From contig DATGZX010000057.1 in NCBI GenBank assembly GCA_035296965.1, positions 69,579 to 133,578 on the forward strand: a stretch of 64,000 nucleotides of DNA. Direction: 5' to 3'. The translations under genes were made by a program, and so were the position numbers. This document shows positions 1 through 9,200 of the stretch, one piece after another. Source of the DNA: DATGZX01 sp035296965. GTDB taxonomy: Bacteria; Planctomycetota; Planctomycetia; Gemmatales; Gemmataceae. Numbering within the stretch: position 1 is the stretch's first letter; every line of letters begins with the position of its first letter. The notes below the pieces were generated by a model, which was not told the origin of the DNA, did not search any database, and worked only from the letters and a program-made list of their open reading frames with translations.

Positions 1-52
1 TCGGCAGAGCGGAGTCTGAACCAGCGACCGGATGTGTCATGGAGGCAGGAGC

Positions 53-652
53 ATGGAAGTGCGAAGGATCAGCATCGACTGGGAGACGTCGTTGGATCGG
101 GCGAAGGATTGGGCGCGCAAGGAGAAGAAATCGATCTTGCTCGATTTCAGCGCTGCCCCCATGTGCGGCGGGTGCGTGGCGATGGATGCCGTCACCTATC
201 CGGACGCCCACGTCGCGGAATTCATCAGCAAACACTACGTCCCGGTAAAGATCAAAGTGAAAGATCGACCCGACATCGCTGCGGGTTACGACGTCAACTG
301 GACCCCAAGCGTCGTGATCGCGGATGAGAGCGGCAGGGCTCATTGCCGGATCGAGGGCTACGTCCCCGCGGAGGATTTCCTCGCTCATCTGTCCCTGGCT
401 CTGGGCCGCTACGAGCTTGACCGGCGGCAATTCCAGCGTGCAATGCACCAACTCGAGGAAGTTTCGCAGCGTCATCGAGGCACGGAAACCGCGGCCCAGG
501 CTCTCTATTGGCTGGGGGTCGCCCGTTTCAAGGACTCGAAAGACCAGGCCCAGTTGCGCGCGACGTGGAATCTTCTCATTGCCGATTACCCAGTGAGCGA
601 TTGGTCCAAACGTGCGAATATTCCCAGGGCCTCGGCGGCTGCCGCGTCGTGA
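53..652 (+). CDS. Thioredoxin-like protein with helical C-terminal region
   Basis: A 199-residue thioredoxin-fold protein. Residues about 10-95 resemble the DsbD-gamma/thioredoxin_7 type: the segment SILLDFSAAPMCGGC places a CxxC pair at Cys38 and Cys41, followed by a cis-Pro-type segment (NWTPSVVIAD). Residues about 100-190 are helical and TPR-like (YELDRRQFQRAMHQLEEVSQRH, then an ALYWLGVARF segment), which suggests a protein-binding tail. The ATG at 53 is preferred over the upstream ATG at 32 because GGAGG lies seven bases before it. No clear signal peptide is visible, so a cytoplasmic site is assumed. The likely role is thiol-disulfide exchange on an unknown partner. The gene stands alone, ahead of the blaI promoter. 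Confidence 0.8.
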   Translation: MEVRRISIDWETSLDRAKDWARKEKKSILLDFSAAPMCGGCVAMDAVTYPDAHVAEFISKHYVPVKIKVKDRPDIAAGYDVNWTPSVVIADESGRAHCRIEGYVPAEDFLAHLSLALGRYELDRRQFQRAMHQLEEVSQRHRGTETAAQALYWLGVARFKDSKDQAQLRATWNLLIADYPVSDWSKRANIPRASAAAAS

Positions 653-762
653 TTTCTCCGCGAGGGAATGAGCGTCGCACGAGGCTTCCCGCGGCGCCGT
701 GCGCGTGACCCCCTTCCTGCAGCCCTCAATTCTTTCTCCTCTCGAGTGGGATCGAAATCTTC

Positions 763-813
763 TTGACGCGCTAGTCGTGATGACTTAGTATTGATCCTAG
801 TCAGACTGACTAG
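763..813 (+). promoter_or_regulatory. blaI promoter with two BlaI-type operators
   Basis: TTGACG (763-768) and TAGTAT (786-791) are separated by exactly 17 bases, a good sigma70-type promoter. A perfect 17-bp palindrome, CTAGTCAGACTGACTAG, occupies 797-813 over the expected transcription start. A weaker dyad with the same TAGTC/GACT half-sites (771-788) fills the spacer. The ATG of blaI follows 13 bases after the palindrome. Inference: both dyads bind the BlaI dimer and give negative autoregulation. Confidence 0.75.
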
Positions 814-826
814 AAAAGGACGGATC

Positions 827-1234
827 ATGACTCTCACCCCGCAAGACGTGACCGAGACGGAACTGGCGATCCTGCATGTGCTGTGGGATCAGGCCGAGGC
901 AACCCGGCCGCAAATCACCGCCGCGGTCTACCCCGACGGCGGTCCGGCACAGTACGCCACCGTCCAGAAACTCCTCGAACGCCTGGAATCCAAGGGCTTT
1001 GTCTGCCACCGGCGCCGCGCCGGCAAGCTGCTGTTCAGCGCCACGCTGGGCCGCGATGAACTCCTCGACCGGCGCCTCCAGGCCCTTGCCGAGAAGGTCT
1101 GTGGCGGGTCGCTGACGCCGCTGCTCATGACGCTGGTCCGCTCGCCGTCGCTGACGCCTGCGGAGCTGGACGAATTGCGGGCGTTAATTGAGGAACGTCG
1201 GCAGCACAAACAGCCCAGGGGCAAATCGCGCTAG
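827..1234 (+). CDS. blaI: BlaI/MecI/CopY family transcriptional repressor
   Basis: A 135-residue winged-helix repressor. The N-terminal segment TETELAILHVLWDQ and the recognition region YATVQKLLERLESKGFV are typical of BlaI/MecI, followed by a C-terminal dimerisation region. In the family, the dimer represses its own operon and is inactivated by cleavage when the partner M56 sensor is triggered. The ATG at 827 has AAGGA six bases upstream; a TTG at 791 in the same frame lies inside the promoter and is unlikely. The blaR1-like gene starts 11 bases after the stop, so the two are co-transcribed. The palindrome at 797-813 is the likely operator. The inducing signal is unknown; planctomycetes carry many such pairs unrelated to beta-lactams. 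Confidence 0.92.
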   Translation: MTLTPQDVTETELAILHVLWDQAEATRPQITAAVYPDGGPAQYATVQKLLERLESKGFVCHRRRAGKLLFSATLGRDELLDRRLQALAEKVCGGSLTPLLMTLVRSPSLTPAELDELRALIEERRQHKQPRGKSR

Positions 1235-1245
1235 AAGGAGCCGGC

Positions 1246-3081
1246 ATGGATTCTCTACTTCACATCGGCATTACGAACGCAATCCTTGCCACGGCGCTCG
1301 CGCTCTTCGTGGGCGTGTTCACTTGCTGGTGCAGGCGCCCGGCCGTGGTGCACGCCCTGTGGTTGCTGGTGCTGCTCAAGCTGCTCGTGCCTCCGCTCTT
1401 CTCCATTTCGATCGGCGACCCATTTCTTGTCTTTGCGAGGCCGGCCGAGGCGCTCGCGACGACGACGCGAATGGCGCTGGCTGCAGAAATGGAGCCGGCG
1501 GAAACCGGCCCAGATGTGGCCTTGGCCGCGGAGGACACGGGTGAAGGTGCGGCGCTGGCTTTGCATGCGGGACTGACCACAGACGCACCGCCCGCAAGCC
1601 CACTTGCGGGGGATGAAGCAGCGCCGTTTCCCTGGCAATCGATGGTCGGCTGGTGCTGGATCGTGGGTTCGGTATTGTTTCTGGCATTCACTGGCGTGCG
1701 GCTGCGCCGCGTCCAGCGCCTGCTGGCGTATTGCAAGGAAGCTCCCCGTACCCTTCAGGACCGTGCCGACCGCCTGGGCCAGAAAATGGCGCTGACGGCC
1801 ATTCCCAGCATCTGGTTGCTCAGCGGCCGAGTTTCGCCCATGGTCTGGGGGCTATTGGGCAGTCCTCGTTTGGTGTTGCCCGCGGCACTTTGGAACCGGC
1901 TCGATGAGAGCCAGCGCGATGCCCTCCTCGTGCACGAGCTGGCGCACATTCGACGCGGGGACCATTGGGTGCGGCGCCTGGAGCTGGTGGTCACTGTGCT
2001 GTTCTGGTGGCATCCCGTTGTTTGGTGGGCGCGGCGCAGGTTACACGAGGCTGAAGAGGAATGTTGCGATGCCTGGGTGGTGGCCACGCTGCCGGCGGCC
2101 GCCGAGGCTTATGCAGATGCCCTGCTGGCAACCGTAGCGTATCTTTGTCAATCCGGTTCCGCCTTGCCATTGGGAGCAAGCGGCGCCGGGACTGTACACC
2201 TTCTGAAAAGGAGATTGGTCATGATTTTGAATGGGACGACGCCCAAGGCCCTGTCGCGCCTAGGAGGCCTGGCGGTATTGAACCTGGCAGGCGTGCTGCT
2301 CCCGCTGGGACTCGCTTTGGGACAGGACGCTCCCGCTGGACGGACTGAACCGGCGGGCCAGGATGCCGCTCCTGCAGCGCGGAGCGAACAACCCCGGCCC
2401 TCCACCGAGATCCGCAGGGCGCGCACTCAAGTGCGGGAACTGGAGGCAAACCTGCAGAATGTGACCGAGCAACTGGAAGAGCTTCGCGACAGACTTCAGG
2501 AGGCGCAAGCCCGGCTTGCCAAACTGGAGGGCAGGAGCGGACGGTCCATGCCGGCAGCAGGGACAGCGGTCGAACGGCCACAGGGCGGCGTCTCCATGCA
2601 TGGCCTTCCTGCCACAGCGCCAGCGGCGCGTAGCGTAGGGTTCGGTGTTGCAGCTCCCGCCGCTCTTGCTGCAGGGCAGGGCACGGCGAGCACCATCACT
2701 GCCACGACGACATCTGGTAGTCAACCAACTGCCACCTCCACCGCTACCTTTGGCCTGGCGGCAACAGCAGCTGGGCAATCCTCCTTCGGTGCGGCTGCCC
2801 CTGCGACAGGGACCTTTGGCCTGATCGCAACCGTGCCCGCACAATCCACGTCCCACGCGGCTGGTGTTTCCACAGGCACGGTTGGCCAGGCGGCAACAAT
2901 ACCTGCGCAATCCATCTCACCTGTAGGAGCACAGCCGGAAAGACCTCGAGGCCGCGCTCCGTCTGACCAGGAGATGCGCTTACGTAATCTCGAAAAGAAG
3001 CTGGACTTGCTCCTTAAGGAAATGGAATCCTTGCGCCGACAGCGGACCGCTCCGCAAGAAGAAGGATTGCAGCGGCGGTAA
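1246..3081 (+). CDS. BlaR1-like M56 family metallopeptidase sensor
   Basis: A 611-residue membrane protease that partners the upstream BlaI. Membrane segments are visible near residues 7-25, 30-52, 128-150 and 345-360. The zinc site is HELAH (230-234), with the downstream EAEEECCDAW segment supplying the third ligand, as in M56 peptidases. After the last membrane segment there is no penicillin-binding domain. Instead residues about 385-425 form a coiled coil, followed by a Thr/Ala/Gly-rich region with three 22-residue repeats (499-564) and a second short coiled coil at the C-terminus. The signal is therefore probably not a beta-lactam. In the family, activation leads to cleavage of BlaI and derepression of the operon. 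Confidence 0.85.
   Translation: MDSLLHIGITNAILATALALFVGVFTCWCRRPAVVHALWLLVLLKLLVPPLFSISIGDPFLVFARPAEALATTTRMALAAEMEPAETGPDVALAAEDTGEGAALALHAGLTTDAPPASPLAGDEAAPFPWQSMVGWCWIVGSVLFLAFTGVRLRRVQRLLAYCKEAPRTLQDRADRLGQKMALTAIPSIWLLSGRVSPMVWGLLGSPRLVLPAALWNRLDESQRDALLVHELAHIRRGDHWVRRLELVVTVLFWWHPVVWWARRRLHEAEEECCDAWVVATLPAAAEAYADALLATVAYLCQSGSALPLGASGAGTVHLLKRRLVMILNGTTPKALSRLGGLAVLNLAGVLLPLGLALGQDAPAGRTEPAGQDAAPAARSEQPRPSTEIRRARTQVRELEANLQNVTEQLEELRDRLQEAQARLAKLEGRSGRSMPAAGTAVERPQGGVSMHGLPATAPAARSVGFGVAAPAALAAGQGTASTITATTTSGSQPTATSTATFGLAATAAGQSSFGAAAPATGTFGLIATVPAQSTSHAAGVSTGTVGQAATIPAQSISPVGAQPERPRGRAPSDQEMRLRNLEKKLDLLLKEMESLRRQRTAPQEEGLQRR
2740..2937 (+). repeat. 66-bp tandem repeat x3 within the M56 sensor gene
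   Basis: Three consecutive 66-bp units (2740-2805, 2806-2871, 2872-2937) encode 22-residue repeats starting T-A/G-T-F/V-G. Units two and three share TGTxGxxATxPAQS. The units keep the reading frame. They lie in the low-complexity extracytoplasmic tail of the BlaR1-like protein. Confidence 0.75.
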
Positions 3082-3117
3082 AACTACGCATCGGCTCTTC
3101 TTTCCTTTCAAGCAAAG

Positions 3118-3148
3118 GCTGCCGGCCGGGCAGAGACTGGCCGGCAGC
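3118..3148 (+). terminator. Hairpin after blaI-blaR1, possible terminator
   Basis: GCTGCCGGCC (3118-3127) pairs perfectly with GGCCGGCAGC (3139-3148) around an 11-base loop, 37 bases after the stop of the M56 gene. The T-run that follows is weak (ATTTGCTTCC), so intrinsic termination is plausible but not certain. Confidence 0.5.
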
Positions 3149-3224
3149 ATTTGCTTCCTCCAGCCAGATCGACAATCGAACACCTACCCAAACGCATGCT
3201 TCTCTAACTCAGCAGATACTCTCC

Positions 3225-3280
3225 GGTTCAGGCATTTGACCAGCCTAGGTCAAAAGGCTAGGGTTGTTGTGCCCTGAACC
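3225..3280 (+). promoter_or_regulatory. Nested dyad upstream of the orphan response regulator
   Basis: Outer arms GGTTCAGG (3225-3232) and CCTGAACC (3273-3280) enclose an inner perfect dyad TTGACC-N6-GGTCAA (3236-3253). The structure ends 21 bases before the GTG start of the response regulator. It could be an operator or an mRNA leader hairpin; the sequence does not decide. Confidence 0.4.
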
Positions 3281-3301
3281 AATCCGCTGAGGATAGCAAA
3301 A

Positions 3302-3703
3302 GTGCGCAGCAAGCGGGTCTTAGTCGTGGAAGATGACCGCGCGAACAGAAATGCGATAAGGCAGCTCCTGCGCATTGCCGGCTATGCGGTCTTCGCGGCC
3401 GCAAATGGTCGAGAGGCGTTGGAATGCCTACGCCGTCATCCCCGGTACGACCTCATCTTGCTGGACATGCACATGCCGGTGATGTCGGGGCTGGAGTTCC
3501 GAGCAGAGCAGCAACAAGATCCCGCACTATCCGCCATTCCCGTTGTCGTCCTCACCGCTCTTGACGAATCCGCGGCAAGGTCGCTGGCTATTGGCGATGT
3601 CGGCTACGTGCAGAAACCCGTCGACGTGGAGGATTTGCTCCAACTGATTGCCCAGTACATGGTCCCCGAAATTCCCTCCGAAATTGCCTGCGCGAACGAT
3701 TAG
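3302..3703 (+). CDS. Single-domain response regulator
   Basis: A 133-residue protein consisting of one CheY-like receiver domain with no output domain. The acidic pair Asp11-Asp12, phospho-acceptor Asp55 (LILLDMHMPV), Thr85 and Lys105 (VQKPVD) are all in place, so it should be phosphorylated normally. The start is GTG at 3302 with AGGA 8-11 bases upstream. No histidine kinase lies nearby, so it is an orphan. It probably acts by protein-protein interaction or as a phosphorelay intermediate. The nested dyad immediately upstream is the only visible regulatory element. Confidence 0.88.
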   Translation: MRSKRVLVVEDDRANRNAIRQLLRIAGYAVFAAANGREALECLRRHPRYDLILLDMHMPVMSGLEFRAEQQQDPALSAIPVVVLTALDESAARSLAIGDVGYVQKPVDVEDLLQLIAQYMVPEIPSEIACAND

Positions 3704-3714
3704 CTGGCGCGCCC

Positions 3715-3756
3715 GGCAGCCAACCCGAGGTGCGGATTTGGCTGCCAGCCTCGGGT
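3715..3756. terminator. Overlapping dyads between convergent genes
   Basis: GGCAGCCAA (3715-3723) pairs with TTGGCTGCC (3738-3746), and ACCCGAGG (3723-3730) pairs with CCTCGGGT (3749-3756). The two stems interleave. They lie between two convergent genes, so a bidirectional terminator role is possible, although no T-tract is present. Confidence 0.4.
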
Positions 3757-3783
3757 CGGAGGCTATCTGAGCTGGTCCATTTC

Positions 3784-4116
3784 TCACCATTGCAAAGAAG
3801 CTAGGATCATTGCCCAGAGCAGCAAAGCGAAAACACCAAATCCAAGTCCCGAGATAGCCGATCCCCGCGCACCGACTGTCAGCTTTTGCCCACGCGGGTC
3901 CACGGCGCCATCCGCCATTCTCTTAAGATCCCCGTCTGCCAGCGTGAGCACCACCACTCCGAGAGGAACCGCCACCAGCGCCAGTGGAGCCAAGCACAGC
4001 CCGGCAACCCCGAAGACGAAACTTGCGGTTCCGAGGTATTGGAGTAGGGGACCACGATGTGGCTTCCCATCCCGGCGCAGACCAGACGCCTGAGGCATGT
4101 CGTCACTGATTTCCAC
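3784..4116 (-). CDS. Small two-TM membrane protein, unknown function
   Basis: About 110 residues. A polar N-terminus (DMPQASGLRRDGKPHRG) is followed by two hydrophobic segments (residues about 32-57 and 87-106), a DUF4190-like arrangement often seen in planctomycetes. Between them is a basic loop (DGDLKRMADGAVDPRGQK). The frame opens with a GTG at 4116; an in-frame ATG at 4098 is an equally good start, since neither has a clear Shine-Dalgarno. No enzymatic motif is visible. It converges with the response regulator. The function is not recognised. Confidence 0.6.
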   Translation of the reverse strand: MEISDDMPQASGLRRDGKPHRGPLLQYLGTASFVFGVAGLCLAPLALVAVPLGVVVLTLADGDLKRMADGAVDPRGQKLTVGARGSAISGLGFGVFALLLWAMILASLQW

Positions 4117-4475
4117 GAAGATCGCGAAAGCCCCTGGGAGACTCTGAACGGCTGCCGCCCAACCCGCAACGTCAGCCTAGATTGCCGACAACTGATCGAA
4201 TGTAGCATACGAATTTCGGGTTTCGCACGCAGTATACGCGTCGTTCACTCCCCCATGACTAGCAGGGCACGGCCGCGCCTGGAGAATTCGCGAAAATCCT
4301 AAACGGCCGGTTAGAGAAATTGGCCGGTTATCACTCTTGTTATCTCATGTCGATTTCTCCGGCCGTGGCTGCGGCAGCGCGCTGCCATTGACGGTCGAGC
4401 AAACCTGCGTCATTCTGAGTACATGCGCCAATTCGTACCCGTGATGGACACTCCTTGCTGAGGTAACCTGGTCCC

Positions 4476-5075
4476 ATGCGCCGCTGCTTTTCGCTAACTC
4501 TCGCTCTGCTGGTCGTAGCAATCCTTTCCTCCCAGGTCCAGGCCGCGGGGGATGAACTCAAATCCGGTCCTCAACCGGGCGAGGAGATCCCTGGGCCGTT
4601 CCACATTCTGAATATCAATGGCGAGCACGCGGCCAATTTGCACTGTCTGGTCTGCGCTTATGGCCTGCGGCCGGTGGTCGCCGTCTTCACGCGCGAACCG
4701 ATCGCGGCGAACAAGACTCTTGCCACTCTCTTGCAAAAACTCGACGAGGACCTCGTCAAGTACAAAGATGCTCGGTTGCGCGCCTTCGCGGTCCTCCTGA
4801 GCGACGAGTTCCCGAAGGAGGAAGGTCGGAAGAACCTGGTTGCCGGCCTCGGAAACACGGCAGCGGAACTCGACTTGAAGCGCCTAATCCTTGCCGCGGG
4901 CGACTCCGCAGGACCCGACAACTACAAGCTCAACAAGGATGCGGCGCTGACCGTGGTGCTCTACCGCAACCATAAGGTCATTGCCAATTTCGCCTTCGCA
5001 AAGGACAAATTCACCGAGAACGATATTACCGCCATTCTGGAAGGCGTCCACAAGATGATTGGCGCAAAGAAGTAA
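4476..5075 (+). CDS. Secreted thioredoxin-like protein of unknown function
   Basis: A 199-residue protein with a clear signal peptide (MRRCFSLTLALLVVAILSSQVQA, cleavage likely after residue 23). The mature part has a CxxC pair at Cys57 and Cys60 (HCLVCAYG) right after a short strand-rich segment, then alternating strands and helices ending FTENDITAILEGVHKMIG. This fits a divergent thioredoxin/peroxiredoxin-like fold exported to the periplasm. The local pattern GLRPVVAVFTRE resembles the central strand of that fold. The assignment to the superfamily is inferred from pattern only. A strong hairpin at 5115-5146 ends the transcript, so it is probably monocistronic. Confidence 0.7.
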   Translation: MRRCFSLTLALLVVAILSSQVQAAGDELKSGPQPGEEIPGPFHILNINGEHAANLHCLVCAYGLRPVVAVFTREPIAANKTLATLLQKLDEDLVKYKDARLRAFAVLLSDEFPKEEGRKNLVAGLGNTAAELDLKRLILAAGDSAGPDNYKLNKDAALTVVLYRNHKVIANFAFAKDKFTENDITAILEGVHKMIGAKK

Positions 5076-5114
5076 AGCTCGGCTTTCTTCAAGTTCAGAA
5101 CCCGCGTTGCGGAA

Positions 5115-5146
5115 AGGGGGCCCTGCTTGGATGGCAGGGCCTTTGG
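5115..5146 (+). terminator. Rho-independent terminator
   Basis: GGCCCTGC (5119-5126) pairs with GCAGGGCC (5134-5141) around a 7-base loop. The stem is flanked by AAAGG on the left and CTTT on the right, which extend it. It lies 40 bases after the stop of the secreted thioredoxin-like gene. Confidence 0.7.
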
Positions 5147-5225
5147 CATTTCAGCAGCTACATCTTGCCCACATCTCCGCGTTACGAAGGAAAGGCTCTG
5201 GCCGAAAATCGAGTGCGGCCCATGT

Positions 5226-5254
5226 ATTAAATTATTTAATGACAACTGTAGTTG
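5226..5254 (+). promoter_or_regulatory. Two adjacent palindromes upstream of the lysR-gltBD operon
   Basis: ATTAAATTATTTAAT (5226-5240) is a perfect 15-bp AT-rich palindrome. CAACTGTAGTTG (5243-5254) is a perfect 12-bp palindrome. They lie 35-63 bases upstream of the LysR start. LysR-type regulators bind interrupted dyads near their own promoters, so autoregulation and control of the downstream gltBD genes is a reasonable inference. Confidence 0.45.
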
Positions 5255-5288
5255 ATATTAGAAAGCGCGATAGCTAAGATCTACTCCC

Positions 5289-6296
5289 ATGCAATTTGAA
5301 GCGCTCAAAGTGTTTTGTGATGTGGTCCTGCATGGCAGCTTCTCGGATGCTGCGCTGAAAAACGACCTGACCCAATCCGCTGTCAGCCAGATTGTCTCTC
5401 AGCTCGAGAAACGGCTCGGCGTGCAGCTCATCAAGCGTTTCCCGCGCCCGTTGGAGCCCACGTCGCTGGGACGAATCTACTACGACGGTTGCAAGGGACT
5501 CGTGGATCAATACACGGAGCTGGAAGCCTCAATCCACAGCGCGCACGCCGAAATGGCCATGACCCTTCATGTTGCAGCCATCTATTCGGTCGGCTTGAGC
5601 GACATGGGGCAGTACGTGGAGCGCTTTGCAGCGTGCCACCCAAACGCCCAGGTACACATCGAGTACTTGCATCCCGACCGCGTCTACGAAAAAGTTCTGG
5701 AGGGAACCGCGGACTTCGGTCTTGTGTCCTTTCCTCGCAAGACGCGGGAGCTAACCGTCCTGCCCTGGCGGGAAGAGGAGATGGTCGTTGTGTGTGCGCC
5801 CAAGCACCCGCTCGCGAGGTACCTCGCGGTGAAGCCTCCGCAGCTGGAGGGAGAGAAATACGTCGGGTTTGACAAGGGCCTGGTGATTCGCCGGGAAGTA
5901 GACCGGTTTCTCCGGGACCAGGGCGTCAGCGTGGACGTTACCCTGGAGTTCGACAACATCGAGAATATCAAGGAGGCGATCGAGATCTCCGCCGGTTTGG
6001 CCCTCTTGCCGGAGCCCACGTTGCGCCGGGAAGTAAAAGCAGGAACGCTTGCCGCCGTGCCCTTGCACGGCACTGGTTTGGTCCGGCCGCTGGGAATCAT
6101 TTCCCGCCGCCATCGCCGACTGAGTTCGACAGCGCAGCGGTTCATTGAACTGTTGCAGCAAGGCGCTCGCCCCACATCCACCCATGAAATCACCGCTGGT
6201 GACGATGCCACGGGCACCGAGTCACAGCCTAGAAGCAATGGAGCGCAGCGCACCAAAGACGGCGCCGCGCGTTTCTCGAAAAGGACGGGTAAATGA
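5289..6296 (+). CDS. LysR family transcriptional regulator
   Basis: 335 residues. The N-terminal winged HTH (about 1-60) reads MQFEALKVFCDVVLHGSFSDAA, then QSAVSQIVSQLEKRLGVQLIKR, a standard LysR DNA-binding domain. Residues about 88-290 form the periplasmic-binding-protein-like effector domain. A Ser/Thr/Arg-rich tail of about 40 residues follows and is probably disordered. Its stop codon overlaps the gltB start in ATGA (6293-6296), so it is the first gene of a lysR-gltB-gltD operon. This differs from Bacillus gltC, which is transcribed divergently from gltAB. By context it probably controls glutamate synthase, perhaps in response to 2-oxoglutarate or glutamine status; the ligand is not readable. 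Confidence 0.9.
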   Translation: MQFEALKVFCDVVLHGSFSDAALKNDLTQSAVSQIVSQLEKRLGVQLIKRFPRPLEPTSLGRIYYDGCKGLVDQYTELEASIHSAHAEMAMTLHVAAIYSVGLSDMGQYVERFAACHPNAQVHIEYLHPDRVYEKVLEGTADFGLVSFPRKTRELTVLPWREEEMVVVCAPKHPLARYLAVKPPQLEGEKYVGFDKGLVIRREVDRFLRDQGVSVDVTLEFDNIENIKEAIEISAGLALLPEPTLRREVKAGTLAAVPLHGTGLVRPLGIISRRHRRLSSTAQRFIELLQQGARPTSTHEITAGDDATGTESQPRSNGAQRTKDGAARFSKRTGK

Positions 6297-9200
6297 TGAC
6301 CCCAGCCAAGCAAGGGCTCTACGATCCGCAGTACGAGCACGATGCATGCGGCGTGGGCTTCGTCGTCGATCTCAAGGGGCGCAAGTCGCACGGCCTGGTG
6401 CAGCAGGCTCTGCAAATCCTGGTCAATCTCGAACACCGCGGCGCTTGCGGCTGCGAAAAGAACACCGGCGACGGGGCAGGCATCCTGTTGCAAATTCCCC
6501 ACGCATTCCTCGTGGAGGAGTGCGCCAAACTCGAAGTTCCATTGCCCGGGCCAGGGGCCTACGGCGTGGGCATGGTGTTCGCGCCGACCGACGCACACGA
6601 CCGCAAGACTTGCGAGCGGCTCTTCGAGGAAATCGTCCGCGACGAGGGCCAAACGGTCCTCGGCTGGCGCACCGTGCCGGCGGACAATAGCGAGATCGGG
6701 CCCACGGCCAGGGCCAGCCAGCCCGCTTGCCGCCAGGTTTTTATCCGCTACGAGCCCTCGGCGTGCCGGTCAGCGGACACCGATTCGCTCGCCTTCGAGC
6801 GCAAGCTCTATGTGATCCGCAAGCGTGTCGAAAACGCGGTGAAGGCTTCTGATTTGGGCCAGCGGCGCATGTTTTACATCCCAAGCCTCTCATCCAGAAC
6901 CATTATCTATAAGGGGATGCTGAACTCCGATCAGCTGCGCACGTTCTATCCCGACCTCCTCGACCCCGCCGTGGTCACGGCGTTAGCAATGGTGCATTCT
7001 CGGTTCAGTACGAATACATTCCCGAACTGGGCGCGAGCCCACCCTTATCGCTACCTATGCCACAACGGTGAGATCAACACTTTGCGCGGCAACATCAACT
7101 GGATGCGTGCCCGCGAGACGATGTTCGCGTCCGAGTTGTTCGGTGACGACATCAAGAAGCTCTTACCGGTCATCGACTCGACGGGCAGCGACTCGGCCAT
7201 GTTCGACAACGCTTTGGAGCTGCTCGTGCTCACCGGGCGGACGTTGCCGCACGCCATGATGATGATGATCCCGGAGCCGTGGAACGAGCATGAGACGATG
7301 AGTGCCGAGAAGAAGGCATTCTACGAATACCACTCCTGCCTCATGGAACCATGGGACGGTCCCGCGTCGATGGCCTTCACCGACGGCGTGCGCATCGGCG
7401 CCGTGCTCGACCGCAATGGGCTACGGCCGTCGCGCTATTACGTCACCAAGGACGATCTCGTCATCATGGCGTCGGAGGTGGGAGTCCTCGACATACCGCC
7501 GGAGCGCGTTTTGTTCAAAGGCCGGCTGCAACCTGGCCGGATGTTCCTGGTCGATATCGAACAGGCCCGGATTATCTCGGACGACGAGATCAAGTATGAG
7601 GTCGCCACCGAGAAACCTTACGCGCACTGGTTACGGGACAATCTCGTCACGCTGGAAGATCTCCCCGACGCGCCGGTCATGCACCCGCCGGAACACAAGA
7701 ATGTCCTGCTGCGCCAGCAAGCGTTCGGCTACACGAGCGAGGATTTGAAAATCCTCATGACTCCCATGGCAACCGACGCCAACGAGGCGCTCGGCTCCAT
7801 GGGCAATGACGCCGCCCTGGCCGTCCTCTCGGACAGGCCGCAGCTGCTCTACAACTATTTCAAGCAGCTCTTCGCGCAGGTGACCAACCCGCCTGTGGAC
7901 GGCATTCGCGAAGAGATCATCATGGCGATGGAGACCAGTATCGGCGCCGAAGGCAACCTCCTCGACCCGGTGCCCGAATCGGCCCGCCAGATCAAGCTCA
8001 AGACACCGATCCTCAAGAACGAGGAGCTGGATAAGCTTCGGCAGCTCGATGGCTCCTGGCATGCGGGCGGCATTCGGCCGCTCATGGCTGGCGGATTCAG
8101 GTCAACCACGCTGTCAATCCTCTTCAAGGTGGACGAAGCCGCGGCCGGCCTTGAGCGGGCCATAGTCGAACTGTGCGCTCGCGCAGACCAGGCGATCGCC
8201 GATGCCAACGACTTCATCATCCTGTCGGACCGGGGAATCGATGCGGAGCACGCAGCCATTCCCGCCCTGCTGGCGGTGGCCGGCGTGCATCACCACCTGA
8301 TCCGGCAGGGCACGCGGACCAAGGTCGGCCTGGTGCTGGAAAGCGGCGAACCGCGGGAAGTGCATCACTTCGCGCTGCTGATCGGCTACGGGGCGGGCGC
8401 CGTCAATCCCTACCTGGCGTTCGAGACGCTGGATGACATGATTCGCCACGGGCAGGTCAACGGCCTCGATCACCAGCACGCCATCAAGCACTACGTCAAG
8501 GCGGTCAACAAAGGCGTCATGAAGGTGATGACCAAGATGGGCATCTCGACAGCCCAGAGCTACTGCGGCGCCCAGATCTTCGAGGCCGTGGGCCTCGGAC
8601 AGGAGGTCATCGACAAGTATTTCACCTGGACGGCTTCGCGCGTCGGCGGCATCGGCATGGACGTCATTGCCCAGGAAGTCCGTGCGCGCCACAAGCACGC
8701 CTACCCGGACCGTCCCTGCAACGGCCACACGCTCGACGTGGGCGGCCAGTACCAGTATCGCCGCGACGGCGAATACCACCTGTTCAATCCGGAGACGGTT
8801 CACAAGCTGCAGTACGCCTGCCGGTCGAATAATTACCAGGTCTTCAAGCAATACAGCGAGCTGGTCAATAACCAGGCCCGCACGCTTTGCACGCTGCGCG
8901 GGCTGTTCGATCTGAAGTTTGCGGAAACGCCAATCCCGATCGACGAGGTTGAGCCTGTCGAGTCGATCATGAAACGTTTCAAATCCGGGGCCATGTCCTA
9001 CGGCTCGATCAGCAAGGAGGCGCATGAGACCCTTGCAATTGCGATGAACCGTATCGGCGGCAAGAGCAACACTGGCGAAGGAGGCGAAGACCCGGCCCGC
9101 TACACGCACGATGCCAACGGCGACTCGCGCAACAGTGCCATAAAGCAGGTCGCCTCCGCCCGTTTCGGCGTAACGAGCCTTTACCTGGCCATGGCCAAGG

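Noticed and set aside
3715..3756. Functional H-type pseudoknot or riboswitch
   Set aside because: It lies after the stop codon and has no loop between the first two stems, so the fold is strained.
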